A stretch of 51,862 bases of DNA from CS1-C013 sp964353745 (GTDB lineage: Archaea; Aenigmatarchaeota; Aenigmatarchaeia; Aenigmatarchaeales; Aenigmatarchaeaceae): positions 1 through 51,862 of the forward strand of contig CAYGWD010000004.1 of NCBI GenBank assembly GCA_964353745.1, given 5' to 3'. The position numbers and the translations under genes were made by a program. This document shows, one piece after another, positions 1 to 8,732 of this stretch (positions are counted from its first letter, which is position 1; the number at the start of each line of letters is the position of its first letter). The notes beneath the pieces are model-generated. The model searched no databases and was not told the origin of the DNA. It saw nothing but the letters and a program-made list of their open reading frames with translations.

Positions 1-1313
1 ATGTATACTACTTTGACTCTCCGGACACTTCCTATGTATTTACGAACGTGATATCAATAAACACGCAGAACGATAATCAGGAACTGAACAGCAAAACGTT
101 CCTAATGGGCTACAGCGAGAACCTTTATGTTTCTACATCAAACATCTATGTCGTTTACACGAAGAGGTTAAGCGACTATGACTTTTACGACAGGATACTC
201 GATGAGGCAGTCATACCTGCTGTTTCAGTGCAGGAGCAGGTTAAGATAAGTGCCATAAGGGACTCGAACATTACCAAGTATGAGAAGATGCAACAAATAT
301 CAAAATCCTTGCAGGATTACCTGAATTCGCTGGGGCCTGAGAACGGAGCACAGGTAATGAAAACCATAGAGGACAATGCTCAGAAAGTACAAGTTGAAAT
401 ATCAAAGGAAATGGAAAAGACAATAATTCATAAGATATCCATAGACAACGGTAACATAGAGTACCAGACGAACGGTGAGGTTCCTGGCTATACACTTAAC
501 CAATTCTCCATGGACGAGTACAATAATAATTTTAGGATAGCTACCACAACAGGAAACTGGCAAGCAGAATCCTTAAATCATGTTTACGTCCTTGACAACA
601 ATCTACAAATAATTGGCAAATTAGAAGACCTTGCTCACGGAGAAAAGATTTATTCTGTAAGATTCCTAGGAGAAAAAGGATACTTGGTGACGTTCAGGCA
701 GATTGATCCTTTGTTTGTAATAGACTTGAGCAATCCTACCAATCCCGCAGTGCTAGGCTACTTGAAGATACCAGGCGTCTCGAATTATCTGCACCCATAT
801 GACGAGACCCACGTAATAGGCGTAGGAGTCGACGCAACAGAGCAAGGCAGAGTGCAAGGAATGAAACTCTCATTGTTTGACGTCAGCGATGTATCGAACC
901 CAAAGGAGATTTCAAAATATATTATCGGTGAGAGAGGCACTTATTCAGAAGCTTTGAACGATCACAAGGCATTCTTATTTAGCAAATCAAAGAACCTTCT
1001 TGTAATCCCAGTATCTTTAGCAGAAAAGGATTATCAGCAAACTTGGCAAGGTGCGTATGTTTTCAACGTTGACTTGAGCAACGGTTTTGTTTTGAAAGGA
1101 AGGATAACCCATGAGAACGAGACTATCAACAAGACTGAATATTATTACTACGACTATCAGTCTCAGATAAGAAGATCTCTCTACATGGATGATGTTCTCT
1201 ACACGCTGTCTGGCAAGATGATAAAGATGAATGACTTGAGCGACTTGAGAGAAATCAACAAGGTCGATTTGCCTATTGAGCAACAAGAAATATATCCAGT
1301 TAGAATGGCTTAG
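1..1313 (+). CDS. Secreted C-terminal beta-propeller protein, 5' end outside window
   Basis: The reading frame is open from base 3, so the start lies upstream of the window. The visible 436 residues match the style of the archaeal and bacterial secreted C-terminal beta-propeller family (Pfam Beta_propel, PF09826): repeated strands such as VYVLDNNLQIIGKL, LFVIDLSNPTNPAVLGYL and VLYTLSGKMIKMNDLSDL that read like propeller blades. An insert of about 60 residues near the start (EQVKISAIRDSN onward) is helical and charged. Members are normally exported and act at the cell surface; their ligands are unknown. The GTG at 48 is only an internal codon. A Cys-rich anchored protein follows one base after the stop, suggesting one transcription unit. 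Confidence 0.72.
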   Translation, partial: VYYFDSPDTSYVFTNVISINTQNDNQELNSKTFLMGYSENLYVSTSNIYVVYTKRLSDYDFYDRILDEAVIPAVSVQEQVKISAIRDSNITKYEKMQQISKSLQDYLNSLGPENGAQVMKTIEDNAQKVQVEISKEMEKTIIHKISIDNGNIEYQTNGEVPGYTLNQFSMDEYNNNFRIATTTGNWQAESLNHVYVLDNNLQIIGKLEDLAHGEKIYSVRFLGEKGYLVTFRQIDPLFVIDLSNPTNPAVLGYLKIPGVSNYLHPYDETHVIGVGVDATEQGRVQGMKLSLFDVSDVSNPKEISKYIIGERGTYSEALNDHKAFLFSKSKNLLVIPVSLAEKDYQQTWQGAYVFNVDLSNGFVLKGRITHENETINKTEYYYYDYQSQIRRSLYMDDVLYTLSGKMIKMNDLSDLREINKVDLPIEQQEIYPVRMA

Positions 1314-1314
1314 T

Positions 1315-1788
1315 ATGAACAAATACTATTGTATCATTGGCGCTGTTATCATAGTTGTTATAGGAATAGCGCTTCAACAAAATTCTCAACCAAGGGCTTG
1401 CACAGAAGAAGCGAAGATATGTCCGGATGGAAGTGCCGTAGGAAGGGTCGCACCTAATTGCGACTTTGCCCCTTGTCCATCATGCAAATGTCCGGAAGGT
1501 TATTTACAAGATGGAGATGTATGCAACCCCAGATGTTATTACAGCACGCCAAAATGTCTAATGCCTTCGATCATGTGCAACGCAACAAATAATAAAACAA
1601 CAGATGAATTGTGCAGAGCATCTGGTGGAACTGTTACAACTCAACTATGTTGTAAATCTGCTAGCGATTTTCCGAATACTTGCCTTATTGGAGCTTGCGG
1701 ATGTTCTACTGACAACAGCAAGGAAGTAAAGGTTTGTGATTGCGGCGAAGGAAAATGTTGGAATGGATATGAATGCGTAGCTAGCTGA
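1315..1788 (+). CDS. Membrane-anchored Cys-rich extracellular protein
   Basis: 157 residues. The ATG at 1315 is preferred over in-frame upstream codons because it directly precedes a hydrophobic segment (residues about 5-22, IIGAVIIVVIGIAL) and avoids overlap with the propeller gene. The rest carries about 22 cysteines in two recognisable blocks: CTEEAKICPDGSAVGR followed by CPSCKCPEG, and GGTVTTQLCCKSASDFPN followed by CDCGEGKCW. Both blocks recur in secreted proteins of archaea and candidate bacterial phyla and suggest a disulfide-stabilised extracellular domain. The job is unknown; the one-base spacing to the propeller gene suggests a shared surface role. Confidence 0.7.
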   Translation: MNKYYCIIGAVIIVVIGIALQQNSQPRACTEEAKICPDGSAVGRVAPNCDFAPCPSCKCPEGYLQDGDVCNPRCYYSTPKCLMPSIMCNATNNKTTDELCRASGGTVTTQLCCKSASDFPNTCLIGACGCSTDNSKEVKVCDCGEGKCWNGYECVAS

Positions 1789-1838
1789 AAGACTTGAGAT
1801 TCTGAATAGATGATCTTAGAAAATAGTCATTTATTAAT

Positions 1839-2309
1839 TCAAACTTTGAAAATGCCAGTAATCCATCCACCCAAGAAGCTACTAACAGCAATAACCAAGA
1901 CGGCGATTGCAACATGCTCCAGAATTGCAAAGTACGGATTAGCTTTCTGTTCTTTTGCTATGAGATAACTTAATACTGAAAGCAGCGAGATGCCATAAAC
2001 TATTGAAACAATGACAGCATAACTTATAGGCAAAAATGCGACTAATAAGATAAAGATCAATATTGATAATAATCTTGTTAAAAAATTGGAGAATGTGGAA
2101 ACTCTTATGACTTTAGGTTTCTTGAGCTCTGACTCTTGGTAAATGTGAATGCCCAGCGAATCGGAAATGTTGTCAGCGACAGCGATCACCAGCAACGAAC
2201 CGATAATGGTGAGCTTAGGGTTAATGTTTTTGCTCATGCTGACTATAAATGCCAGACTGGTAACAACAGCAGAAGTCGCGCCAAAACTGAATCTAGTGAG
2301 ATGTGTCAT
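1839..2309 (-). CDS. VIT1/CCC1-like small membrane transporter
   Basis: 156 residues with about five hydrophobic segments. The N-terminal FSFGATSAVVTSLAFIVS and the segment VAVADNISDSLGIHI-QESE resemble the first two helices of the VIT1/CCC1 vacuolar iron transporter family, which has a GxxDGxSxALGxYxSxxSE-like motif. The cytoplasmic metal-binding insertion of plant VIT1 is absent, so this is the short prokaryotic form. The likely role is Fe2+ or Mn2+ efflux or sequestration across the cell membrane. The motif is recognised by eye and the substrate is not established. Confidence 0.6.
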   Translation of the reverse strand: MTHLTRFSFGATSAVVTSLAFIVSMSKNINPKLTIIGSLLVIAVADNISDSLGIHIYQESELKKPKVIRVSTFSNFLTRLLSILIFILLVAFLPISYAVIVSIVYGISLLSVLSYLIAKEQKANPYFAILEHVAIAVLVIAVSSFLGGWITGIFKV

Positions 2310-2384
2310 TATATAAAATATTTTTTGTTAGTATTAAAATGTTCTATCGCTGTTTTTTAAATCCCGACCTTCTATGTATTTGTT

Positions 2385-2651
2385 ATGAAAAAGCATTTTA
2401 CCGCCGAAGAGGCCAAGAAAATAGGAGAGAAACTTGGCATTGACTGGAACGAATTTGACGTTGAACAGTTCAGGATGGGCATGGACGTTGAACTGGAGCA
2501 TGGCAAAATAAGCCCCGCAACGAATGTGACCAACGATGACCCGATACTCACCGGGAAGATAGCCCTAGCGCATCTGAACGAATTCTCGGATTATTATGAT
2601 AGGCTAGAAGCGTTGGAAGAAGAAGCTAAGAAATTTCATAAAAAAGAGTAA
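2385..2651 (+). CDS. DUF5661 family protein
   Basis: 88 residues, soluble, acidic and mostly helical. The sequence FTAEEAKKIGEKLGIDW, then FDVEQFRMGMDVELEHG, TNVTNDDP and GKIALAHLNEFSDYYDRL matches the DUF5661 family, common in archaea, candidate phyla radiation bacteria and some phages. No biochemical function is known. A TTTTTTAAATCC box about 30 bases upstream is a plausible promoter, so the gene is probably monocistronic. Confidence 0.75.
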   Translation: MKKHFTAEEAKKIGEKLGIDWNEFDVEQFRMGMDVELEHGKISPATNVTNDDPILTGKIALAHLNEFSDYYDRLEALEEEAKKFHKKE

Positions 2652-2732
2652 TTAATAGCCTTTGCCATATTGTTTCATCTTAGAAGTTTCTATTCTTATT
2701 TTTTCAGTTGGAAGAAGCTTTATCAAGCATCT

Positions 2733-3368
2733 TCATTTTAACCATCTTTCAAACCATTCAGAATTTAGTCTGTTCAGTTCTTCTATATGCTTTACTTCTT
2801 GGCATTCGTGAGTTGCTCCTTGAATAATCTTGAAATCTTTTTCACAATTAAGACTATCAAAGAATCTTCTGGCAGCAGATGGAGCGATCAAGGTATCTTT
2901 TTCGCCAGTTATTATCAAGGTTGGAGACTTGACACATCTGACTGCTCTCAATGTTTCCACTCCATATGTAGGAGCCCTTAGAGCTAATGCACCAATTTCA
3001 GGATTTTTAGCAGCATAAAGAGCCGCAATTTCAGCACCTGTGCTTGAACCACTAATACCCATCTGCTTGTTCTTGTAGCCGCGTTTTTGCAAATACCATA
3101 CAACATCATCAAGATTATCAACTCCAAGCTTGTTCGTAAAATCTTCAAGAAAGCCCCAGCTATCTCCATGACCAGAGAAATCAAAACGTAATGATGACAT
3201 ATCTTTTTCGGCAAGTTTTTCGGATAGCATGATATACTTTGTGCCATTCTTATCTCTTGAATATCCATGACACATTACAACAACAGGTGTTATACTGCTT
3301 TCAGGAGAAGTCAGCACTGCAGAAAGATTCTTATATCCTTCACTTATTATCAACTTTTCTTCTTTCAT
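2733..3368 (-). CDS. Alpha/beta hydrolase, serine aminopeptidase/lipase-like
   Basis: 211 residues covering a complete small alpha/beta hydrolase. Visible elements are the oxyanion strand VVVMCHGYSRDKNG (residues 29-42), the nucleophile elbow G-S-S109-T-G, the acid in ITGEKD158, and the base in GATH187E. The SGHGDS stretch near residue 65 is typical of the S33/DUF1100-like group. It probably hydrolyses esters or small peptides in the cytoplasm; no signal peptide is seen. The substrate cannot be inferred. Confidence 0.8.
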   Translation of the reverse strand: MKEEKLIISEGYKNLSAVLTSPESSITPVVVMCHGYSRDKNGTKYIMLSEKLAEKDMSSLRFDFSGHGDSWGFLEDFTNKLGVDNLDDVVWYLQKRGYKNKQMGISGSSTGAEIAALYAAKNPEIGALALRAPTYGVETLRAVRCVKSPTLIITGEKDTLIAPSAARRFFDSLNCEKDFKIIQGATHECQEVKHIEELNRLNSEWFERWLK

Positions 3369-3443
3369 TTATATCTGATTTTTAATAGAAATCTAATCTT
3401 TAAATGTCTATGTTGTAGAAAGAGTTATTTTTCATTTTGCCTT

Positions 3444-3677
3444 TCAACCATAGTTTTTTCTTAAGAATTTTTTTAATTTTTTGTCGGGTTCCACTCTAAC
3501 GTTAGCATGTCCAATTGCAATCGGTGGCAATATGTGCGACAACAGTTGTTCTGCTGTGAGGTGGCGAACAATACCACTTGAACTGGTTTGTGCCCAACCG
3601 TTCTTCCCTTTGCGATAAGTTTGTAACACTTTACCTTTCTTTGTTGTAATATAAATCGTGCATTCGGTATTCTTCAT
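3444..3677 (-). CDS. Small basic hypothetical protein
   Basis: 77 residues starting at an ATG. The sequence is rich in Lys and Thr (MKNTECTIYITTKKGK at the start, KKLKKFLRKNYG at the end) and looks like a small beta-hairpin domain with a basic tail. I recognise no family. It lies between the hydrolase and a conserved hypothetical gene, both also on the minus strand, with 45 bases to the upstream one. Confidence 0.45.
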   Translation of the reverse strand: MKNTECTIYITTKKGKVLQTYRKGKNGWAQTSSSGIVRHLTAEQLLSHILPPIAIGHANVRVEPDKKLKKFLRKNYG

Positions 3678-3722
3678 TTCTTATCACTCAGCATTCGAAC
3701 CTACTTGGTTACTAATACTGTG

Positions 3723-4187
3723 TTATTTAATTCCGAGCTGTTTGTCCAAGGGCGGGTTTGAAAAATATGCCCTTACATTGAATTTGGGATCTACTAATTC
3801 TATCATCTCAAAGTTTTTGCGAACTATTAAGCTGAAACCCTCTTGCGATAAATATTTCTTCTTGAATTCAGGATAATCTGAAACCGTAAAATCAGCATCA
3901 CCCAGCTCGGGCCTTGTTGCATCTGGCTTTCGGATTTTTAATAACCGAAGCTTTCCTGCGATTGTATTTAATGGCTGAATATGAAATAATGTGCCAGTTG
4001 GTGTTTCCTCAACCACCTTGCTAATCTTTTGTACAACAGTCACAAAACTATCGTATTGCTCATCGTTTTGACAAAAAATGCAGGCATAGTTAACAGAGGC
4101 ATTTTTCTCAGAAGTATGTTTATCCTTCAGATTACTTGCTTTTTTTACAATTTCTTGCACAAATTGTCTCAGGTTCCTTACATCCAT
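3723..4187 (-). CDS. Conserved archaeal hypothetical protein
   Basis: 154 residues. Features are an N-terminal amphipathic helix (VRNLRQFVQEIVKKASNLKDK), a central ACIFCQNDEQYD segment, and a conserved-looking C-terminal half with KLRLLKIRKPDATRPELGDADF and the ending RAYFSNPPLDKQLGI. I believe similar proteins occur widely in small-genome archaea, but I cannot attach a family name or function. It shares its direction with the two downstream minus-strand genes. Confidence 0.6.
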   Translation of the reverse strand: MDVRNLRQFVQEIVKKASNLKDKHTSEKNASVNYACIFCQNDEQYDSFVTVVQKISKVVEETPTGTLFHIQPLNTIAGKLRLLKIRKPDATRPELGDADFTVSDYPEFKKKYLSQEGFSLIVRKNFEMIELVDPKFNVRAYFSNPPLDKQLGIK

Positions 4188-4264
4188 AGTAGTACAACCT
4201 TGTTTTATCGGCCTATTTAACAGTAAAATGTGGAGGGCATGCTCGTCTTTGGGTTAAAATCCGA

Positions 4265-4636
4265 CTACTTACCAAAATATTCTTTACCTTCATCCACTTC
4301 ATTTTTACTTATCATCTTTTGATATTGCGGGTCGTATATCTTCACTATTTTGAATTTTCCCGAAGTTGTTTTTGTGTCAGCATGTATAGTCTGTTCTATT
4401 ATGTGAACATGACCCCAGTATAACCATTTACCATTTATATTATGAACAAGAAAAACTCTTGCGGGAGCCGGATGATATAATCTTGCTCCTTCTTTATTTT
4501 TGAACTCGAATATACGATTTTTAAAATCTTCTACTCTGAAAGGTTTTTTCTGATGTGCTTCAAGGTTAAGTTCTTTAGGAAAACCTTGTTCTGTTGTTAT
4601 TTGTAATGTATCATTAAATTCTATAAAACTGCCCAT
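4265..4636 (-). CDS. Conserved hypothetical protein
   Basis: 123 residues from the ATG at 4636; an upstream TTG (4645) is in frame but less likely. The stretch FIEFNDTLQITTEQGFP, the aromatic block GKWLYWGHVHIIEQTIH and the ending KFKIVKIYDPQYQKMIS look like a conserved all-beta domain of about 120 residues. No signal or membrane segment is present. I do not recognise a characterised homologue. Confidence 0.6.
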   Translation of the reverse strand: MGSFIEFNDTLQITTEQGFPKELNLEAHQKKPFRVEDFKNRIFEFKNKEGARLYHPAPARVFLVHNINGKWLYWGHVHIIEQTIHADTKTTSGKFKIVKIYDPQYQKMISKNEVDEGKEYFGK

Positions 4637-4710
4637 GCTAATCAATAATATTTTTATTTTTTATAGGATATATTTTCATGTCTTCTGAGTCGGATGTGAA
4701 TCAAATGTAA

Positions 4711-4735
4711 TGCGGAGGGCAGGATTTGAACCAGC
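4711..4735 (-). pseudogene. 3' fragment of a tRNA gene
   Basis: On the minus strand this reads as a T-arm plus 3' acceptor strand: GCTGG, loop TTCAAAT, CCTGC, then CCTCCGC and discriminator A. The T-stem has one T-T mismatch and no D-arm or anticodon arm precedes it, so it is a remnant rather than a tRNA. Such fragments often mark past integration next to tRNA genes. Confidence 0.5.
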
Positions 4736-4740
4736 GTACA

Positions 4741-5187
4741 TCATCTATAATCAACCATGATGCCATCTCCATTTTTAATAACGTAATTCTCGTATTCAGA
4801 ATTTTGTATCCATTTCCCGTTTTGGAAGACGTACATCGCCATAGAGCTATTCCCATTGTTGCAATAGTCTAATATGCAGGTGCTGTTAAAATTCTCGCCC
4901 CAAATTTTAAAAAAATCTCCTAAAGTAGCATCTTCTGTTCCTGTCTTGTACATCATACCGTCCGAATTAAGTGTAAACAGTTTTGTTCTGGTCTCATTTG
5001 TAACACCAATGTCAGCCGGTATCGTAGACTGCTCGCCGAATATCACTATTATCAGTCTGGCTCCCCAACTAGCCTGGACCTCATTCTGAGAGGGGACTGC
5101 AGATATTATGGCATAGGTCATACTGCTTCCTAGCATGGCAACCAAAATTATTATGGTTATGATTCGTTTCTTAGTTGAGGTTCTCAT
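4741..5187 (-). CDS. Membrane-anchored small extracytoplasmic protein
   Basis: 148 residues: a basic N-terminus (MRTSTKKR), one hydrophobic segment (residues 9-32), then a compact domain with EQSTIPADIGVT, TLGDFFKIWG and NYVIKNGDGIMVDYR. This domain recalls an unnamed family of archaeal and bacterial exported proteins where a HTHD-like metal site lies in the middle; here the equivalent stretch is FTLNSDGM, so those histidines are missing. Its ATG overlaps the stop of thioredoxin reductase (ATGA) and GGTGAG precedes it, implying translational coupling with trxB. Confidence 0.6.
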   Translation of the reverse strand: MRTSTKKRIITIIILVAMLGSSMTYAIISAVPSQNEVQASWGARLIIVIFGEQSTIPADIGVTNETRTKLFTLNSDGMMYKTGTEDATLGDFFKIWGENFNSTCILDYCNNGNSSMAMYVFQNGKWIQNSEYENYVIKNGDGIMVDYR

Positions 5188-7364
5188 TTTTTCTCACCAT
5201 AGTCCGCAGGTTTCTTCTCTCCATAGACTCCTCCCTTCAAAAATAAATAGGCATTGGTGGCAGCTTCCGCCCCCTCTGCCGCAGCAACAACTATCTGGGC
5301 GAACGAGCCTGTCACATCGCCTGCTGCAAAAACTCCTTGTATGTTGGTCTCAAAATTATCATTAACGTTGATGAAGTTCTTCTCATTTATCTCAACGCCA
5401 GCAGCTTTCATAATCTCCGTTGTTGGTATTTCGCCTATTTCAACAAAGACTCCGTCTATTTCCAATTCCTTTGTCTCGTTGGTGTTGACGTCCTTGATTA
5501 TAATCTTATTGACAAAATTGTCTCCTTCTATCTTATCAACAACGCTGTTCCAGATTATTTTGACAGCAGATTTTTTAAGATTCTCCTGATTCGCCTCCTC
5601 AGCCCTTAATTGGTCTCGGCGATGGATCAAGTAAACCTCGGAAGCAATCTCGCTAAGATAAAGGGCAGACTTGACGGCAGTGTCAGAACCACCGATGATA
5701 GCAACTTTCTTATTTTTGAAAAGCGGGCCATCACAATTATGAAGTGTCAATGATGTCGTCACAAAAGAATTATCATTTCTAACCGTTAGATTTAATACAG
5801 GACCTTTATAGTAATCGAATGAAATTTTCCGTGGTTTTAAGTAAGCATATTTCTCATCAACCCATCCATAATGCATTATTCTATTTCTTTGCCTTACATA
5901 AGCATGTGATATATCAAGAATTTCGCATCCCTTTACAACGGATCCTCCCTTAATTTCAAACTCATGTTTATCATGTTTAAAGTATATTTCTCTTCCATCT
6001 ATTTTTGATGGTCTTTTATTCCTGTGCTCAGCTCTTGTTATGTAAATAGATGGTAATAATTCTATTCTTAATAATAGTTGTCTTAATTGTTCTGCCAAAA
6101 ACTTTGAAGACGTTGTGTAATGAAACCCCTTTACTGTTTTAGAACCATCGCCACGCCACATTGCTTTGAATAATTCTTTTTGTTTTTCTTGCGGTAAATA
6201 AAGCATCCAATAGGGTAAATGCTTATTATGGGCATATTTTCCGAATAAACTTTTAAATAACTCTTCTAGAATTATCGAATAGCAACTTACTGTTGTAACA
6301 TTATCTTGATGCCTGATAAAAATGGGAATATCAAACTTTTTCTTCAAAATATTTTTAATATCCTTTATGTATCCTTTCTCGCTTTTATTGAAGGAAAATG
6401 AAATTCCATGACCGTTTGTAAAACCTTCCGAAATATAATAACCAACCAATCGCATAAAATCACTATCTATAACTATTTCATTCTTTAGTCTGTGCGAAGA
6501 ATGAGTTTCAAAACTGTTATAAACTCTATTGCTTTTATCTATTTTGAAATCTACAACATCTCTTATTTTAATTCTTTTAACGTCTTTAACCTTTCTCAAA
6601 ACAGGATAAACTAGGAAATCATCTTTTGTCAAATCTTTTGCAGCTATCCAAGTTGGTTTATATTTTTTATAATATTTAGGGCATATTATTTCATTCTGTT
6701 TAGAACAGAATTTTTTACACAAGCAACCCCCATATTGTTTACATCTTTTTGCTCTTATAACTAATATTTCATGATTTGGTGTTAGCGATATTTCATCTCT
6801 AAAGAAAGTAGGTTTTATTTTGACTATAACACCATCGTATTTTGTCTCAGATTTACCTAAGACAGGCTCATATTTGCCTTTGTGAGTAAATACGCGACCT
6901 GATGTTATATTCTCTATAGGTTCTATGGTTGGATTTTTTACAACTTTTGTACCTGGGAGAACACACGTTGCGCAATAAGAAACGCCCTTGCCGATAAACC
7001 TATCCTCGCCCTCTGCCTCTAGCTTTCTGTAATGGCTGCCTGTCGCAATTATAACTGCTTTAGCTTTATATTCCTTTTCAGTCGTCTTTACTTTCTTTAT
7101 TTCGCTCTTTAAATCCAAGCCAACAACCGTCTCCATCTTAAACTTGCAGCCAAACTTCTTGGCCTGCTTTTTCATTTTCTCGGCTAACTTTACACCGGGT
7201 ATTGGACTTGATCCTGGATAGTTTTCCACAGAAGGCGCGTATGACATCTGGCCTCCTAATATTTGGAAAAGAACCAAAGTTTTCAAGTTTCTTCTAGAGG
7301 CGTATAGACCTGCGGCTAGACCTGCCGGACCGCCACCTATTATTATAATGTCATAAGCATACAT
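5184..7364 (-). CDS. trxB: Thioredoxin reductase precursor interrupted by an intein
   Basis: 726-residue precursor counted from the ATG at 7364; an in-frame TTG at 7373 is less likely. Removing the 410-residue intein leaves a 316-residue flavoprotein of normal TrxB size. Exteins show the FAD motif GGGPAGLAAG near the start, ATGSHYRK, the redox motif CATC (Cys131 and Cys134), the second nucleotide fold VAIIGGSDTAVKSA and the C-terminal GVFAAGDVTG. It would reduce thioredoxin or a related protein using NAD(P)H. The intein sits inside CATC, so the enzyme can be active only after splicing. The downstream anchored protein overlaps by four bases. Confidence 0.93.
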   Translation of the reverse strand: MYAYDIIIIGGGPAGLAAGLYASRRNLKTLVLFQILGGQMSYAPSVENYPGSSPIPGVKLAEKMKKQAKKFGCKFKMETVVGLDLKSEIKKVKTTEKEYKAKAVIIATGSHYRKLEAEGEDRFIGKGVSYCATCVLPGTKVVKNPTIEPIENITSGRVFTHKGKYEPVLGKSETKYDGVIVKIKPTFFRDEISLTPNHEILVIRAKRCKQYGGCLCKKFCSKQNEIICPKYYKKYKPTWIAAKDLTKDDFLVYPVLRKVKDVKRIKIRDVVDFKIDKSNRVYNSFETHSSHRLKNEIVIDSDFMRLVGYYISEGFTNGHGISFSFNKSEKGYIKDIKNILKKKFDIPIFIRHQDNVTTVSCYSIILEELFKSLFGKYAHNKHLPYWMLYLPQEKQKELFKAMWRGDGSKTVKGFHYTTSSKFLAEQLRQLLLRIELLPSIYITRAEHRNKRPSKIDGREIYFKHDKHEFEIKGGSVVKGCEILDISHAYVRQRNRIMHYGWVDEKYAYLKPRKISFDYYKGPVLNLTVRNDNSFVTTSLTLHNCDGPLFKNKKVAIIGGSDTAVKSALYLSEIASEVYLIHRRDQLRAEEANQENLKKSAVKIIWNSVVDKIEGDNFVNKIIIKDVNTNETKELEIDGVFVEIGEIPTTEIMKAAGVEINEKNFINVNDNFETNIQGVFAAGDVTGSFAQIVVAAAEGAEAATNAYLFLKGGVYGEKKPADYGEKK
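5736..6965 (-). mobile_element. Intein with LAGLIDADG homing endonuclease in trxB
   Basis: 410 residues beginning CVLPGTKVV and ending TSLTLHN, followed by Cys as the +1 nucleophile. Block B is seen as LTPNHEILVI. Two LAGLIDADG-type helices are visible, LVGYYISEGF and LFKAMWRGDGS, so a DOD homing endonuclease domain is present and looks intact. A Cys-rich insert (CKQYGGCLCKKFC then CPKYYKKYK) lies between block B and the endonuclease and may bind zinc. The insertion point is between CAT and C of the thioredoxin reductase active site. Confidence 0.93.
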
Positions 7365-7444
7365 GAAAACCAATTATAATATTTGACTTAAGTTTCTTAA
7401 ATCTATAATACAACGCTTATTTATACAAAAAATTAATTATTAGT

Positions 7445-8665
7445 ATGAAAGCGGTATCATCGATAATAGTGATTATCCTTATTCTACTCATTGTAGTTGC
7501 CTTAGCTGCGATGCTATGGCTTTTCATGAGCACGCTGTTCACAACAGTATCAACCTCAAGTTCCCAAAGTTTCAAAAACACTGCAAATAACCTTGGAGGC
7601 TGTTTGAAGATTGAGAACTTTGACCCTAATAGCAAGAATATAACAGTAAGAAACTGCGGTTTTTCCTCCGCCAGCAATTTCAATATTTATTCAGACTCTC
7701 AATTGATATCAACATATTCTGGAACAATAAATCCTGGATCAATCGCTAACATAAATTTGAACATACCTAGCGGGGTTCATACTATTCAAGTTTCATCAAC
7801 AAGTGTGCAAAGTTTTACTAAACAGGTGAGTGTACCTCAAACTTGTACAGGAGTTCAACCACCAACGTCTGGAGATTGGACAATAAATACTGATACAACA
7901 TGCACGTGTGGTTCTGGGGAAAAAATAACAATTATTGGAAAGGTTTGGATTTCTGGTGTTACAACCTTTAGTTTAAATAACTGTCATTTAATCATAAACA
8001 CAAGTACTGACCCAGCATTCACAGCAAGTGGATCATCAATAAAAGTAAATATAGTAAACAGTATATTTAACATTACTAACACTTCTGCTGATATTTCTGG
8101 CATTCTTTATGGTCATTCAGCTGATTTTTATGATTCTACTAATTATATAGAAAATTCAATATTAGATGGTTGTCAATCTGGTTGCAACTTTGGAGGAGGT
8201 TCGAAAACTACGATGAAAAATTCTCAGGTTATAGCTGATTCTGGTGGTCACTATGTACATATAAATGGAGACACCACTGAAATTACGTTTGATAATGCGT
8301 TTATAAACAGATGGCATGTTGGAGATGCCATCGTAGGAACAAGTATAATTAGAGGAAATGTTTCTCAACTATCGGTAGGTGAATGGTACGCTCAACCTAC
8401 AGTTAATAGATATTTCCCAGTAATAATTACAGACACAGGAGGCAATCCTAAGTCTGCAACCGTGAATATAACAAATAAGACAAATGGAGCCCTTATTTGG
8501 GGGCCACAGGTTGTCAATGGTTATGCAGAACCAAACATAATATTTAATTACACCAACTATCTTCCTGGTAATTTTATCCTTTACGTCTATACAACTTCTC
8601 CTTACAAAGTCAATTCGACTGACTTGAACTTCTTGAACACAACACCAATAAAATTATCGCTTTAA
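7445..8665 (+). CDS. Surface protein with type IV pilin-like signal and beta-helix body
   Basis: 406 residues. The N-terminus MKAVSSIIVIILILLIVV matches the archaeal class III signal of pilin-like proteins (short basic n-region followed directly by a long hydrophobic helix). The body is rich in Asn, Ser, Thr and Gly, with NITVRNCGFSSASNF and repeated NIVNSIFNIT, ENSILDGC and MKNSQVIADS stretches resembling rungs of a right-handed beta-helix, followed by an Ig-like PVIITDTGGNPKSATVNIT segment. Many N-x-S/T sites suggest surface glycosylation. Divergent from trxB across an 80-base AT-rich promoter region. Confidence 0.65.
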   Translation: MKAVSSIIVIILILLIVVALAAMLWLFMSTLFTTVSTSSSQSFKNTANNLGGCLKIENFDPNSKNITVRNCGFSSASNFNIYSDSQLISTYSGTINPGSIANINLNIPSGVHTIQVSSTSVQSFTKQVSVPQTCTGVQPPTSGDWTINTDTTCTCGSGEKITIIGKVWISGVTTFSLNNCHLIINTSTDPAFTASGSSIKVNIVNSIFNITNTSADISGILYGHSADFYDSTNYIENSILDGCQSGCNFGGGSKTTMKNSQVIADSGGHYVHINGDTTEITFDNAFINRWHVGDAIVGTSIIRGNVSQLSVGEWYAQPTVNRYFPVIITDTGGNPKSATVNITNKTNGALIWGPQVVNGYAEPNIIFNYTNYLPGNFILYVYTTSPYKVNSTDLNFLNTTPIKLSL

Positions 8666-8732
8666 ATTTGGAAAAATGAATTAAAAAAGATTGAAAAATA
8701 AACTTAAATCTTTAACGATTCTTATATTTATA

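Noticed and set aside
4229..4268. Second tRNA-like scrap (TGTGGAGGGCATG ... GGGTTAAAATCC)
   Set aside because: It shares the GGAGGGCA string with the fragment at 4711, but the T-stem does not pair in either orientation, so it is not supported as a tRNA remnant.
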